Positions 11,906-25,079 of a stretch of 64,000 bases of DNA are shown here, in pieces. This DNA comes from Tetmemena sp. SeJ-2015 (taxonomy: Eukaryota; Ciliophora; Spirotrichea; Sporadotrichida; Oxytrichidae). The translations under genes and the position numbers were made by a program. The notes beneath the pieces were generated by a model that worked only from the letters and a program-made list of their open reading frames with translations, was not told the DNA's origin and did no database searches. The DNA lies in the NCBI GenBank assembly GCA_027382625.1, contig JAJKFJ010021974.1:62001-126000 (forward strand). Reading direction: 5' to 3'. Numbering within the stretch: position 1 is the stretch's first letter; every line of letters starts with the position of its first letter.

Positions 11906-12782
11906 ATGACGGATGATTACTACGATTACTTATATAAGTTAGTGATGCTTGGCGACTCAGGAGTTGGAAAGTCTAATTTACTGCTACGCTATACAAAGAA
12001 TGACTTTAACATCAACACAGCTAAATTACAATGTTACTTTCTTTTTATATAGAAGCTATAACATTAGGCATTGAGTTTGCAGCTAAGACTGTAAAGACGC
12101 CTTCAGGATAAATAATTAAAGCACAGACATGGGATACCTGCGGACAGGAGAGATTTAGATCTATGACTTCAACTTACTACAGAGGAGCCGTGGGTGCTTT
12201 AATGGTCTTCGATTTGACAAGTTTCAAATCTTTTGAAAATGTCCCCCTCTGGATGAAGGAGCTGCGTTAAAATGCTGAGACCAATTTTTCATTTTAATAT
12301 TTGCAATTTTTATGATACTGATATAAGTGAATGTAGTGATATTACTCGTAGGGAACAAAGTGGATTTGAAGGATAAGAGAGAGGTGAAAAAGGAAGATGC
12401 GCAAGCTTTCGCCCATGATTAAGGCATCGCTTACATCGAAACTTCTGCTCTAGACGCTTAGAATGTGGAGAAGGCTTACGAAATACTCATTCATGGTAAG
12501 TAAATTATTCATTGCCAAAATAGAATAGGATCTGAAATTTCCATATAGAAATATTCAGAGTGGCAACCATGCAGAATACTTAAACTGATACGTAAGAGGA
12601 AGAAATAATAAGACAAATGGAACTTTCAAAGAAGTAGCAGTAGAATTAAGTACAAGATCAAAACTCAAAAAAGAATGGGGCGAAGAAGGGAAAAAACAAC
12701 GACATGATGTCTGAGTGTTGTAGGTGATTAAGGTAAACCAGTCGGGCCATAGAAAAAGAAAAAATCAAGGTGCTGTGAGTGA
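11906..12782 (+). CDS. Rab-family small GTPase
   Basis: The start ATG at 11906 gives [19 protein letters not shown]. The P-loop is GDSGVGKS (about residues 14-21), the effector/switch I region ends [12 protein letters not shown], the G3 motif is WDTCGQE (usual form WDTAGQE), the Rab motif [15 protein letters not shown] follows, G4 is GNKVDL, and G5 is ETSAL. The C-terminus is lysine-rich and ends SRCCE, so a double-cysteine prenylation site is likely. About 220 residues is normal for a Rab. Two IESs (pointers AGCTA and AAT) and one 53-bp intron are removed to get this frame. The role is membrane trafficking, by family. The Ala-to-Cys change in G3 is unusual; the catalytic Gln is kept. Confidence 0.9.
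12024..12058 (+). other. IES, pointer AGCTA
   Basis: AGCTA at 12019-12023 and 12054-12058. Removing 35 bp joins DFNINTA to [10 protein letters not shown], giving the standard Rab switch I order. Confidence 0.9.
12286..12332 (+). other. IES, pointer AAT
   Basis: AAT at 12283-12285 and 12330-12332. Removing 47 bp joins LRQNAETN to [12 protein letters not shown], as expected between Rab switch II and G4. Confidence 0.8.
12496..12548 (+). other. GT-AG intron in the Rab gene
   Basis: Donor GTAAGT, acceptor CATATAG, 53 bp. Splicing gives [16 protein letters not shown], which fits the Rab helix better than joining at the GAAATA repeat that also flanks this site. Confidence 0.75.
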
Positions 12783-13037
12783 AGTGCATTCATAAAATTC
12801 ATCTTAGAATCCTGAGGATGAATAGAAAGCTTTAAGTATCGAATAGTTTTTATTCTTGTATTAACACTATAATATATTTTCTATCTTAATTAAGTTAAAA
12901 TTGCAATTCGAAAATCCCAGGTAATAGTTTTACTTTTATAATTTAAGAGTTTTAGGATAAAGATAAACTAGATTTGTTATTTTAATAGTGAAAGATGAGA
13001 TCATACCTATTGGTTTATAAAAAGGGTTTTATTTGGT

Positions 13038-14620
13038 TCAGTTTGATGCTATCAAACTTGAGTTGTTTATGTCCATCTCGTTTTCAACCAAGACATCTCC
13101 TGACAGTAAGTTGCTTCTACCCATGTCTGCGTTTCCAACACTCTAATTGAGTGGGGCATTTCTGACATTAAGTGCTGACTTATTTGCCGCTCTTGAGCCC
13201 TTTGTGCTCCTGATGCCTCTTCTTTAATTCTGAGAGGTTTGAGCTCTAGTGAAGCTTTTGAAATTGTCGAATTCGCCATAGGCTTGGAGGATATTTATGG
13301 ATCTCTAAACGTGCTATCCATAGGGACTTGCTCCTAGATTATTGAGTCTCTAAGCCTTGCTTCTAGGTCTCCAGAGACCCTTTGATAGATTATAGCAATT
13401 CTGAGCAGTCTTAGCATAGAAAACTCTACCGCCATTCTTCACGAAGCTAGCTCCATCAAGCTGTAGCTGATTGTTTTAAAACATGGGCTACACTTGCTAG
13501 GATTAGGATTCCTCAATAAATCAGTGCATAACTCAGTATATTAGACACATTCAATATTCTAGTAAATTTGAGAATCTTGAATGCTAGATGACATATTGTT
13601 GGGATCCTACTATTGACCTGAGAAGCTTTGGATAAATGATCTGTTTAATAAAAACAATGAGATTCAATTAGAAAGAGATTTGTTCGGAACATAGTAAGTT
13701 GACTATAAATTAGAGTTAAGTACTTTAACTTAATTTACTGATGCCTTGGTAGAAACAGATTTTTAATGTGTTCCTGGGGAATCTGTAGATTGCTTATCGT
13801 CATAGGCTGCTCCTCCGTTGGATCCCTTGACTGCGCTTTGCATTCTCTGTTCGTTTAAAGGTCTCACCAAGGCCTAAATAGTTAAGATATCAAAAGAATA
13901 TTACGTGGCTTGACTGAGGCCTGTTATAATTGACTATGCTCGAGTTAGCAATGAAACTACTTTCCATGCCTCCGATGGAACCTGTTCTTCCAGTGTGATT
14001 ATATTAACTTCTGAAAGCGAGGCTGTTACTAGCAAGGCCACTTGTGTATACTCCAGTCAAGTCTTCTTTACCTGCGCTTTCTACGAAAGAGCTCTATCCA
14101 TCAATTAAAAGTCTCCTCATAGTTTTTGTATGGCCTCTGGTTGCAGATCTTCTCAATCGCTTCAGATCAGTTTAACCGAATGCTGATACTAGGGGCACCC
14201 CGCATACTTCATTTATGTTAAGTTGTTCTTTTAGCTTCTAAACTTAATAATTTTCTAGTTTGGGTTCGTATTGTAAGTTATTTCCTATAAGCAAAAATGC
14301 CGGTCTGCCGGATTCTTTCCCCAGTGAATGCTCTCTCTAAATTTAAGATCAGTTTAACTTGCAATATGAGAGAGTCTTACATAAATAGCAGAACAAGGGA
14401 TGGCTTTGAGCTGCTAGACATTCTCATTAAAATTGTAAGATCCCGGTCCTAAGAATTTTCCAGTCACCTTCTCCCAGACATTATGAATTGAAAGATATAA
14501 AATTATTACGACATGGTACTAAGGAAACCTATCTTCAGATGTGAATGTTCCTTTTTTGTTTAGTGATGATGGTATGAAGTTTAGTTTTTTAATTATTTAA
14601 GTTTAAAATAAGGAATAAGT
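13038..14620 (-). CDS. Sperm-tail PG-rich (STPGR/SHIPPO-like) axonemal protein
   Basis: Coding blocks run leftwards to TGA at 13038-13040 (ending ENEMDINNSSLIASN). Near the N-terminus the text KGTFTSEDRFPQ leads to WEKVTGKFLGPGSYNFNE; the GPGSY core is the STPGR signature of microtubule-associated ciliary proteins. Further blocks are EVCGVPLVSAFGQTDLKRL, GKEDLTGVYTSGLASN, RPLNEQRMQSAVKGSNGGAA, a cysteine-bearing block CTDLLRNPNPSKCSPCFK, and a C-terminal serine/asparagine-rich tail. Several IESs lie between the blocks; not all pointers were solved, and the start ATG is not fixed. Only one clear PG motif was read. The role at microtubules is inferred from the motif. Confidence 0.55.
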
Positions 14621-15300
14621 GGTTAGTTTTGTTCCTTCTTGGTTGACCTATATTTCCAGATTACTTCTTTTTATTTTGATACCTTAATGTTGTAAAATTC
14701 AGGGGTTCTTTGTTTAGGGGATCTAAACTTTAAATCGGTGGGTCTCATTACTTTCTATTATAATTGAAGATTTAAAATATATAGCATGTTGTAATATATC
14801 AATGTTCCTTTGTTAAATGATTTTATTCCACTCTTAGAATTATTTAACTCAAATACTTTTATATTTAAATAAGTTTTGTGATTAAATTTTGCACAAATTA
14901 TCTAGAGGTAAATTTACTATAGATGCAATCTTTTTATTGTAAAAGTCTTTAATCATTAAGATAGTCAAATCTTAAATAAAATTTATACAATTCCATTATG
15001 ACTTAAATAGGAAATTTCTTACACCTTTCTCTTAATTTATTTTAATCTCAATGGATTCTATTTTAAATTGTTTACATAGTTGAATTTTTGCTATGATGGA
15101 AGCTAAATGAGAGTCTTTTGACTATTTTTTATTTATAAGATTTTATTTTTATTTTATTATAGCTATGACACACCCATAGATGGTTTGAGAGCTAATAACT
15201 AGGAATGACAATTTTAAACATTATAGTGCATCTACGATCTAAATCATGTTTTTTAGTCAAACTTTCCATGATTGTATCTTAAATATAAATTAAATTAAAT
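14621..15300. other. AT-rich intergenic stretch
   Basis: No supported coding block on either strand. It lies between the start of the PG-rich gene and the end of the ELAPOR-like gene, both on the minus strand. Nothing recognisable was seen. Confidence 0.6.
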
Positions 15301-15307
15301 GATATAA

Positions 15308-18300
15308 TCACTCGTCGTCATCTCCAATCTTGTAGATAATTTGCTTCTTTCCCTTTTTGTTGCTACTATGTCTGTTAGAGTCTTCTTGTTCGTTGCTGAC
15401 ATCACTCTTGGATTCTCCTGTGTTCTTTTAAGAGCCACCCTTGTTGCCAAGCAGTTTTACTTTCTGATAGTACTGGTTTTGCATTTTAATTACATTCATT
15501 ATGTAGCATTTAATATACTAATTTTCCTGAAGCGGCAGAAGGTAAGTGCGCAGCACAGGAAAATAATGGTCAAGAGTAGGAATAGACCCACTATCACACC
15601 TAGCACTGTCTTGTTTTTTAGGAAATCGTCAATAGGAGTGCAGCTCTCTTCCCATACCTTTTCAAAGGCAAAAGAGTTAATGTCTACTCTCGATTCCTAT
15701 GGAAGAGATGGGTCCATTAGCATGTGCTCTATTAACCCTTTGGGATAGATAACTAAAATGTATGTAAGCTAAGGTATAAAAGATGTTGCATTCTTTGCTG
15801 GGCAATTAAGTAATCTACCGTTTGTTCCAGATGCAGGAACCAGCTATCTAAGTCACTTCAGAATTTAGGCAGTGTCTGCAAGCGTACTTAGATCTCCACT
15901 CAAAAACTAAATGGCAGGGACTGGTCGTGAAAGAATTAGTCTAGTTTCGTTCTTTCAACATCTCCTTGTCTAGTAGCATGGGCCATCCTTCATCTTCCAT
16001 GTGATCGCAAACGAATCTCACCTCACTTGAGAAATCTGCCAAGTTGTTCTTGTAGAAACACTAATTCAATAGTACATAATATATGTAAACACTTATCTCC
16101 ACCATGATACTAAATGGTGTATCCCTCATAATGAGCATTGATGGAGGCAATTTAAGTTCCCAAAGACTTCACCACTCTCTTGATTCTTTGCTTTGATGCC
16201 AAGTGCGCATGTATCACTATTGGTAAATGAAACAGTTGAGTTCTATTATAATCATATAAGAATGATATTTTATCATACATACGAGATATTAATTCTGCTT
16301 TTAAACCATCTATGATTCATACTAGTTAACCATTTGTGTATCAAATAATCCAACCATGTAACTATTACTCTTGAAAGTTGCCTCTTCCTCCTCATCTCTC
16401 TCGAATTCAAGGTCATATATCTTAAGGAAGTCACTTGGGAACTGTGGAGAAATGTAGAAGTTTTATAAGTACCAAGTTTTATTGGCTTGAACTGACTCCA
16501 TGTCTGGCCCGAAGAAGCCATGCTAACAGAATGCTCCTTCAGCAGCACACATTTGATAGTGGAGGTTGCTAGGGGAAGCTGACGATTCAGAATTAAGAAT
16601 CGACGAAAAGAAGCTGCTGTGGTAGAGATAGGGCTTCTCAGTTTAAGGAGAGATAGTCACTATAATAGATATAATGAAATATTTATAGACAAATTAATTG
16701 TACATGCATCTCTGGAATACAGTTAGTGAAGTCAGACGATGATAATATAAGTCAGTGTAATTACATGGATAAATATTATAAATGAGAAAGTATTTTAGGG
16801 GCACTTCAAGCAGCCTGAACCAACTAAATTCAATATAAATATGCTTTTACCAAGATAGGGAGTATAAAACCCTGAGTTGCAGCTTATACACTAGGTTCTA
16901 GTTTCGTCAGCACCTTATCCAAGCGGGCATGGAGTGCAAAAAGTCTTTCCTTTCTCAGTCTAGATATGAGCAGGTGGGCAAACTGTGCATCTCACACCTC
17001 CGGTATTTTGCTTATCAGATCCAATAACCTAATTCAAAATTGCTATTTATAATTGAATCACAAATAAATTAAGGATAAATAATGTGAAATTTATGCTCGA
17101 TATTTGTAAAATTTTTAAAAGACCTCGATAGTCTAGATAGTTACAGTTGAATTCGTAGAAAATTTAAAGAAAATCAATTTCAGCACATGAACTCCTGGAC
17201 TCAAAGGACTTTCAAATGTGTATGTTTATTTTAAGAGTAAAAAAATACACTTGTTTTTTGTATGGCCCAGTGTTGTCCATTAAAGCTTGCAGCTTATTAT
17301 CTTAATAAATTATCCCTTAAAAATATTAATCGAGGTAGAGAAAGATGTAATCAAGACCCTCTTTGAAAAATCCTAGGTCTAGAGCTAAATAAGGATTTCA
17401 GAATCATTCATACTGTTAGAGTTTGCCTCTGGAACAGAAATATTCATCACCAAGTATACCATAGAGTCATTTGCTTCCCTCTTACCTGCAACTAGGCCCT
17501 GCCCATATTCTGCTACAAAACCGTCTGATTCTGGGCAGTAACTGTCAGTCATAAAGCTTTCAAGAGTGAAGCAGAATTTATTATTCAATCACTAGATTTT
17601 TAATATTTTCAGAAAGTTGTTACGTTATATTCTTTGGGGAAGGTCTCAAATTTGGTGAGAGATAAACCAGTCTAAATGTACCGTCCTGCCTCGCAAGTAG
17701 AACACTTATGAGCAGTACCCTCGTTTGAATACATACTCTTTGAGCAGTTTGTGCAATGGAATTGACCATCTAATTTTTCAGAAAGAGTTTAACCGTCCTC
17801 ACACAGACCACAAGGTACAGTTTATTTAGAGAGATCAAGATTAGTTTAGTCAAGCTGGCAAACGCTAGACTTGAAATCTTCTGTTTGATAAGTGAAGCTT
17901 CTGAGTAATCCTTCTGAGTTAGAATTTTTAACGCAATATTCATCGAACTTCTTTGGGATCTCTTCTGTAGTGCAATTTCTGCGAGAGAAGCAAACATCAA
18001 TAGGATTAGTTGAGATGCTACCTTCCATAGAATGAGTACCTTCTGGGCATGTTATACATTCACTCTAAATTGAAAATGAATTTGGAAAAATGAGCTTACT
18101 GTTGTAGGGTTAAGATAGTAGTCTTCAGGACAAAGAGAACATCTGTCACTACCCTCTTAACTGAAACCATATTCGCAAGATTTGCAATCTAAGTCAGCAT
18201 ACTCAGTGCCAATTATTCTGAGCGACTAATCAAAGGGTTAATAGATTAATGAGTTTTACCTTGATTTCAAAGTTCATCTTTGAATTAGCTTCTGAGTTAA

Positions 18301-19267
18301 ACTTCTGATAAAGGAATGTGATTTCCTTCATACCTGGATAGATGTCATATTTGAAGTATTTCCACTCATCTGGATTGTCGTTAAGGCTATCATCTTCTAA
18401 CACCACTGTCTCATCAATATAGAGTGAGAATAATCCACTAATCCAGTCATCCTTTTCTTGAGTAGAGTCCTTAGTGTAATAAAATTCGATGCTGCCTTCT
18501 TCACAAAGTAAAGTTTCAACACTGATTCGAAAGCTACTGTTGTGTTTCTGGCTTCTGCCTCTCCGCAAATAAATGAGGCTCCTCCCGATGAGGCCCCGCA
18601 AGGCTTGCATTCAGTTTCCAGCCACGAAAAGAAGTAAAACTCGTAGCAATTCAAAGATAGACTTGTGTCTCTTGACATCTCACTATCAGGATGGAGAGCC
18701 TTGGTCCATTCACCAAAATAGCCATCCACTGAATAGCCTCCACCATTCGAGAAAGTATTCTTTGGGCACTTATTGCATTAATACTTTCGGTCGTAGGTAT
18801 CTACGAAGAGAAACTCGCCTGCATTGCATTCAAATTAACAGGGAATATCTTTGATTGGGGTGAGATTAGATGGTGACTCATCAAGGCATAAGCTGGGGTC
18901 ATCGTAGAAAAGATAAGCTATAAAAAACGTTATTTTTAGATCAGTCTTTAAGTTTGAAGATATTCATGAATCATTTAAAATGAGGTCACGTAGTTTAAAC
19001 TAAGCTGACAAGAGGAAATAAACCTCAAGCTAAGTTTAAAAGGACAAGATTTCATTATGAATTAGATTTGATTCTAAACTTACCATTTCTGGTGTAATTT
19101 TTAGATTGTAAGCATTCACTAAGCTCGTAGTTAGGTATGCAGCTTTCAGATTAACTTTTGACAATTCCGAGAAGTACTGCAATTGAGGATGAGAGAATTA
19201 TTTGTTTCATGATAGACCTTGTGGCTATAAATGGTGATCTATTTTTTCCGGCTAGATAATTTGCCAT
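15308..19267 (-). CDS. ELAPOR/EIG121-like cysteine-rich type I membrane protein
   Basis: A hydrophobic N-terminal signal (MKQIILSSSIAVLLGIVKS, from ATG at 19208-19210; an earlier in-frame ATG is at 19265-19267) is followed by SESCIPNYELSECLQSKNYT. The ectodomain is cysteine-rich with growth-factor-receptor-like spacing (FECNAGEFLFVDTYDRKYQC, NKCPKNTFSNGGGYSV, LETECKPCG, CTNCSKSMYSNEGTAHKC). Near the C-terminus is one transmembrane helix (VIVGLFLLLTIIFLCCALTF, about 15555-15615), then a short tail NQYYQKVKLLGNKGGS ending GDDDE at TGA 15308-15310. This order matches the endosome/lysosome-associated ELAPOR family, which also has a mannose-6-phosphate-receptor-like domain that I could not confirm here. 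The coding is split into many MDSs; for example a frame change lies between about 18520 and 18610. Confidence 0.6.
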
Positions 19268-19587
19268 TTTAATTTAAATACTAAATTTAACCCTCACTTT
19301 CATCTTTCTTAAATAGACTGTAGGTTTGATATTTGCTTTCAATATTATTTCGACTCGCTTTCTAAAAATGATAAAATTCGTTAATGTCTTTAAGAAATAA
19401 AATTGTGTTTGTAATAATTAAATCACTAGAAAAGAAGAAGCATTTGGCAAATAAAACTGAAACCATCGTCAATAATATTCCAAGATGAGTTAGAACTATG
19501 CTTATGTAAGCACCACAAAGAGCTAATGCTCCTTCTAAGAAACAAAAGTTTCCTCTAATTATAATTCTCATCGAAATTTGAGCATGA

Positions 19588-22500
19588 GATTAAGCAATTA
19601 TTTAGGCTTTACCCAATGATGATAATGATAACGAAAACTACGAGTAAGAAGAATTTGATGAACAAGACGCTGATAATCGAAATGAAGAGGAGGAGGAAGA
19701 AGCTAACCAAGATTTATAAAGTAATAATGTTTTCCTAATTAAATCTAAAGATGAAGAAGAAAATGAAGATCAATAAGAACTTCCTATATCAAACGAAGAT
19801 GGAGGGGAAGAGGAGGAAGAAGGAATTGAGGGAGCTGGAGTTGCAAATTACATTGAAGACTCTGGAGGGAATGCAGCTCAAGCTTATGATAATATTCAGG
19901 TACTCATTTTCTTCCTTAAATTTAACAGAATCCAGTTATCCTCTACTTTTATATCTATCTTTGCATTAACTGATCTTTAATCTATAGATGAATGGTAACT
20001 TCTAATTTCCTTAAACCTAAGGAGTAAACATAATGAGGCCTCAGACTGCAGCTCATGGGCAGTTCCATCCAGGTAGAATGAGACCTACTAGCAGTAAGCC
20101 CCTAGACCACCAAAAACTTTAACAGCAGTAGCAAATTAATGCAGCAGGAGGGAGTTAGCTTCTTCCAGGATAATATCCAGGCTAGCTTATGAATCCAATG
20201 TAGCAAGTCAATTATTCTACTCCATAGAATGCAGGAAACATCTATCAATAGCCAATTTACATTCAAAATCAAATCAATGGCTTTTTCCCAGGGCAACCCT
20301 ACGCCTAACAACAGAGAGTTTATTAAATTGCAAATGGTTCTGATAATTAATAGTTTATTCAACTAACATGGGTGGTGGAAACTTGTAAGGCAACATAAGT
20401 TTCAAGAGACGCCCTAACACAGGAAATAGAAGAAATCAAATGCTATAGTTCGCAATGGGGAAGAAGTCTATAAAGGGTGGAAACTAGAATCAAAACTCAG
20501 CGGCAGCCATGGCTTAAGCTTAAGCAATATTACTTGGGGGCATGCAACAAGTCTTGCCTCCTGGATTAATTGAAGCAAATGACTTGAGTAGAATCAGACC
20601 TAAGAATACTGCTCTTGATAGAGAAAAGCTTTTTGATGATGCATTCTTAAATCCAAACATTTTATAAATAATTTATCTAGCTTAAATAAATTTGATAGAC
20701 TTTAAAGTAATCATCATGTTGGGAAATTTAGCTTAATTTAGATTAACCTCTTGGTCTTTATTGCCCTATCTATTCATATATAACATGAGCTTTATAAGAA
20801 AATTTCTTCAACATTTAATAGAGATGCTTTCCTTTAAGTTTTGTGTATTATATTCAAGCAGAAGATGCATGCTAATTTTTTGAAAGATGAAAATTTGAAA
20901 CTGAAAACTAAACTACACATTTTGGAGGCAGAGATTTCTAAAAAGGAGCGATTCATTGATGAACTAATATAATAGCAAGACAGTTATTAGATAGGAGGAG
21001 TAGGTGGACCTATGGTCATTCATAACAATAAAAGTAGCCAACCAAGGAACAGCACTCACTTAACTCTAAACTTAAAGCGCAAAATCAGGGAATAGTAGAG
21101 TGAGCTCTATGCTAAGTCCCAAGAGATAGTTTCTTATGTATTTTAGCATCTATTTGTAAACATCCACTTAAATTAATTGATAGAACTCTTGAGGAAAAAC
21201 GTGAGGTCAACTAGACTCACAGAAATAGAGGTTGAAAATAAGCTATATATGGATGAGTGCACTCGGTTACGCTATCAACTTGAAGAGCTCATGAAGTCAA
21301 AGACTCAATTCGCAGATCCAGAAGAAATGAAACTGATAGAGTCTAAGTTTAATTGAATTGACTTGCTTGACTTTTATATTGAAGTTCCAACAATAGGATC
21401 TGATGATAAATCAATTGAGGTAGGATAACACCCAGCTAGCTCTCCTTTATCAACAAAGAGACGGTGAAGCTGGATAACTGAGGGAGGCAATTTCTCAATA
21501 CGAGTTAAAGACACGACAGGTCAAACAAGGGTAAGGCAAAGAGCTCTTGAAGGTGAAGAAGCAATTAAACGACAAGTAGAGAGAATTAAGAGCTACTAAG
21601 GACCAACTAAGTGCAATGAAGCTTTTAAATGAAGAATTGAAAGTTAGAATCGAAGAGAAAGGTGGCTAAAATAAAACTGGAGGTTCATTTGTCCAGAGCA
21701 AGCCCCAGCAATCTAATACTTCTCATTCATTAACTTTTTCTAATCTTACTTATCTTCAAATAATAACTCTTAGTAAAATACTGTTCCTATCCAAGCTGTA
21801 AATGACAAGGAATTATAAAAGTTAAAGGCTGAAAACTAAGCTAAAGACTAAAAAATTTAGGAGTTAAATAAAGTAACATAGCAAGTTTAGTCAAAGCTTC
21901 AGGAAAAAGTTGAAGAAATCAGTAGAATAGAAAACGAAAAGAACAAATTCCAAGGACTTTATGAAAAATATCAAGATTAAGTGGTTTAGTTACAATCTCA
22001 ACTTGAAGATTTGGGCATAAAACCGGAATTTCATGACAATAATTCTTCTAAAATTACTGCTTAACAATAACAAAAGAATGCAAAGCCAGACTAGTTTATA
22101 AAATAGAAGACTTAAAAATCTCAAAAAAGTGCTGGTGATAAAAGTATTTCAAAAGAGTCACCTGCTAAGGCTAATAAATCAGCTATGAAGGAAGAGTAGC
22201 AGAAACCAAAACTTCCCATTGTAGATTCTAAAAAGCTTAATTTGGTAATCTAAGAGCTGAAGTTGAAGCTCTAACTCAAATAATTCAAACCAAATCAACT
22301 AAGCGAATTCTTCTTCAAGCCTTACAAAGCAAAGGATCAAGTTTCAATTTTATCTCTGAAGCAGATCTTTGATTCTAACGGATTGAATGATCAAGACTCA
22401 GCAAATCTAGCTAGGTTCTTAATTGAACCAAGCGAGGAAGCATTTATAGAATATGATCCGGAGAGAAAAGCCACACAAAAACACATAGTGAATCTCTTAG

Positions 22501-24653
22501 AAGAAATGATTGGCGAGTATATGATCTAACAAATTTATCATTCTGATATGTTAATTTTAATGGTCTACAGTGATCAAACTTTGATAAAAAGTTATTAAGA
22601 AAGACTGCAGTAAATCCTAAAGCCTTGCAAGGAAACTTTTAAAGAGACTCTTTAAATGGAAGATTACGAAGAGGCAGGGACTCTAACTTTGGGAGATTTA
22701 AGAATGCCTGGAGACTTTAGACTTGCTAGGTGATTAGTAGATTGACTAAGGAGCTGTTTGACTATTTGGTATTTGTGCTTTATTAAAAGAGTGAAAGCCT
22801 GGATAAACTGCGTTATAGTGCTCTATTTGATATCGTTGAGGGAAAGCTGTTACAGAACTAGCTAAGTGCAGGAAGTGAAGGAGGAGTTTAAGGTAGGAAG
22901 AGACCTGAAAGCAGTTCTCCTTAAAAGCTTAAGGCAAGGAACAAGGAGAAAATGCAGCAACAAAAGTAGAGGAAGAGTCAAGAAGGAGAAGCTGATGAAG
23001 AGGAAGAAGAAGATTATGAGGAAGAGGAGTTTGAGAAAATGCTAGATCAAGATGATGAAGATAACGATAAGAGCCCTAGTGTTCGAATGAAGAGGATACT
23101 GGGACCCAAGGAATCCAATTAATACCAAAACAATAACAGAATGGAAAATTAAAATGATTAAAATCAAGAAGAGGAGGAGGATAACTACGAAAATGATCAA
23201 GCTTAAAATGAAGAAGTATCAAAATTTTTCGCATAAATTAATTAATATGAATTTTTTAACAAAATTAAAAATTTTTTTTAAATTTAAAAAAATGGAAAGG
23301 GATTTATTTTTTAAAATTTTTTTAAAAAATTTTAAAAATTTTAATTCCAGAGTAATTTTTTTTAAAAAAGAAGAAGAGCAATTGGATGAGGAGCAGATGC
23401 TTGATATCGCTGAGTCTTGTTTTGTAAGGGAATAGCAGAAGCAATAATTGCAGCCTAACAATCAGTAAGGGAAGCTTTCAATGCATACATACTCAAAGAG
23501 GAATTCGAAGAAGGCCATACGTTGAACTATTATCAACTATCGGTTTCTTAGAGGAATAAAAGATCTTGGGATTACAGATTTCGAGGAGATTTAAGTAGGC
23601 ATGTCTAATGAGGGTATTGACTAAACCTGAACTGGAAAACGCAATTATGCTGAGGGAGCTTATAGTCATAATGGAAAACTTTGGCATTTATGATGATCAA
23701 GAGGGCGAAGGTCCTAAATCAGATGGCAAACCCGATAATTAAGAGGAGTAGTCTGTAGATGGAAATGACGACCCCACTCCTAGCAAGCCAAATAAAGACA
23801 AGAGCGGTGGTAGTACCCCTCACGAAGGTGAAGGAGCTAGTGGCGTGGTGCAAAGAAAAAGAAGAAGAAAAAGAAGGGAGATGGAGGAGCATTTGACTTG
23901 ACTTCTCTGGATGAAAAGTCAATTAAGATCCTTGCTAAGATCATCCTTGCTCTTATGGAAATGAATGTGTCGCTCTATGATTTCTTCGAGGGATCAATCT
24001 ATGAGTAGTTAGTGAAGAGCAAAACTAAGCAGAATCAGGTTGAACTAATCGATTCCAAGGATTTCTTCCGCATCCTATAAGAGAGAGGAGTCCGTAAGAA
24101 GGCTGGACCTCATTTGAATCTCCAAAAGGTGCTTTCTTTGGATCCTAATTATCCTTAGTTGCTTATGCTGAAGAAGATTGCAAAGGCTCTGGATGAGATG
24201 GCAAAAAATGAAGAACTCATGGCAGGAATATTAGACTAGGTAGATGGAATTGGAGTTGGAGGAGGAGATATGGGAGAAGGAGTAAGGGGGATGGGAGATA
24301 TGGAGGCACCAGTCCATCCAGAGGGATACGGAAACGATGCAGGAAGCGCACTAAAGGGTGATAGGTTGATAACAATAGGAGAAGACAAAGGATGAGGATC
24401 TTATGCAACATACTAACAAAAACGCGGGTGGGTCTCAGATGTCGATCGGATAGCAATAACAAATGACAGTGGGTGAAGCTGCTAACCTTGACTTAATTTA
24501 ATGAAAAATTTTTAGAGAGTGTGTATTTTTGAGTACGGTTAAGATGAAGAAGAGGAGAACTATGAACAAGATAATTTGAATATGAATGAGAACTCTACTT
24601 AGTAGAATCAACTGCCTGAGGGCACTGCAGAAGATGAAGACTATGAAATTTGA
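19588..24653 (+). CDS. Long acidic coiled-coil protein, IQ-domain/IQCE-like
   Basis: The protein opens with a Glu/Asp/Asn-rich stretch, then a Gln/Pro/Gly-rich region (about 20030-20640). A coiled coil follows (KMHANFLKDENLKLKTKLHI; LTLNLKRKIREQQSELYAKS; then RLTEIEVENKLYMDECTRLR), an order that recalls IQCE-type ciliary proteins. Downstream are LNLVIQELKLKLQLKQFK and FFFKPYKAKDQVSILSLKQ, a second acidic run (22980-23210), an Ala-rich segment with FLRGIKDLGITDFEEIQ and ACLMRVLTKPELENAIM, and a C-terminal block IKILAKIILALMEMNVSLYD. TGA is at 24651-24653 after EDEDYEI. No in-frame ATG is found near 19588, so the N-terminal MDS is missing or elsewhere. Two adjacent genes cannot be excluded. Calmodulin binding is a guess. 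Confidence 0.45.
23217..23376 (+). other. Very AT-rich 160-bp IES, pointer GAAGAAG
   Basis: GAAGAAG at 23210-23216 and 23370-23376 flanks a segment that is almost wholly A and T, with long A and T runs. Deleting it joins QAQNEE to EQLDEEQMLDIAES in frame. The segment itself is open on both strands only because T/A-rich codons dominate. Confidence 0.85.
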
Positions 24654-25079
24654 GCAAAAATATTCTCTCAATTTTTACAAGTTCAGGTAAATGCATATAG
24701 AGAAAATTTTAAATCAAGATTATATTTATACACGCAATAGTAAACGAAGGATTAAATTATTGAGTAGTAAAACTTTAATAATGCTGGGATGTAGAAGAGC
24801 ATCTTAAATGGACATTACCCTCATAAATTAGTATTTAATTATAGAATTAATTCATAGTACCAATTCTTGATATGAATAGAAATATCACTCAATTTTATTA
24901 ATTAACCCTTAATTAGATTAATTTAATTCATCTTAGGGTGAGTGAAAAAACTACTATTTAAACATTATCTAATGAATTAATATTATTGAGAAATGTGACT
25001 CGTTACTTTTTAATTTAAAGAAATCAAAAAATTTTATTCCTATTGATTATCTTATATTTTTTGTAATTGATTAAATTTG

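Noticed and set aside
12481..12550. GAAATA direct repeat in the Rab gene as an IES pointer
   Set aside because: A GT-AG intron at almost the same place gives AYEILIHEIFRV, the better Rab consensus; the repeat is probably incidental.
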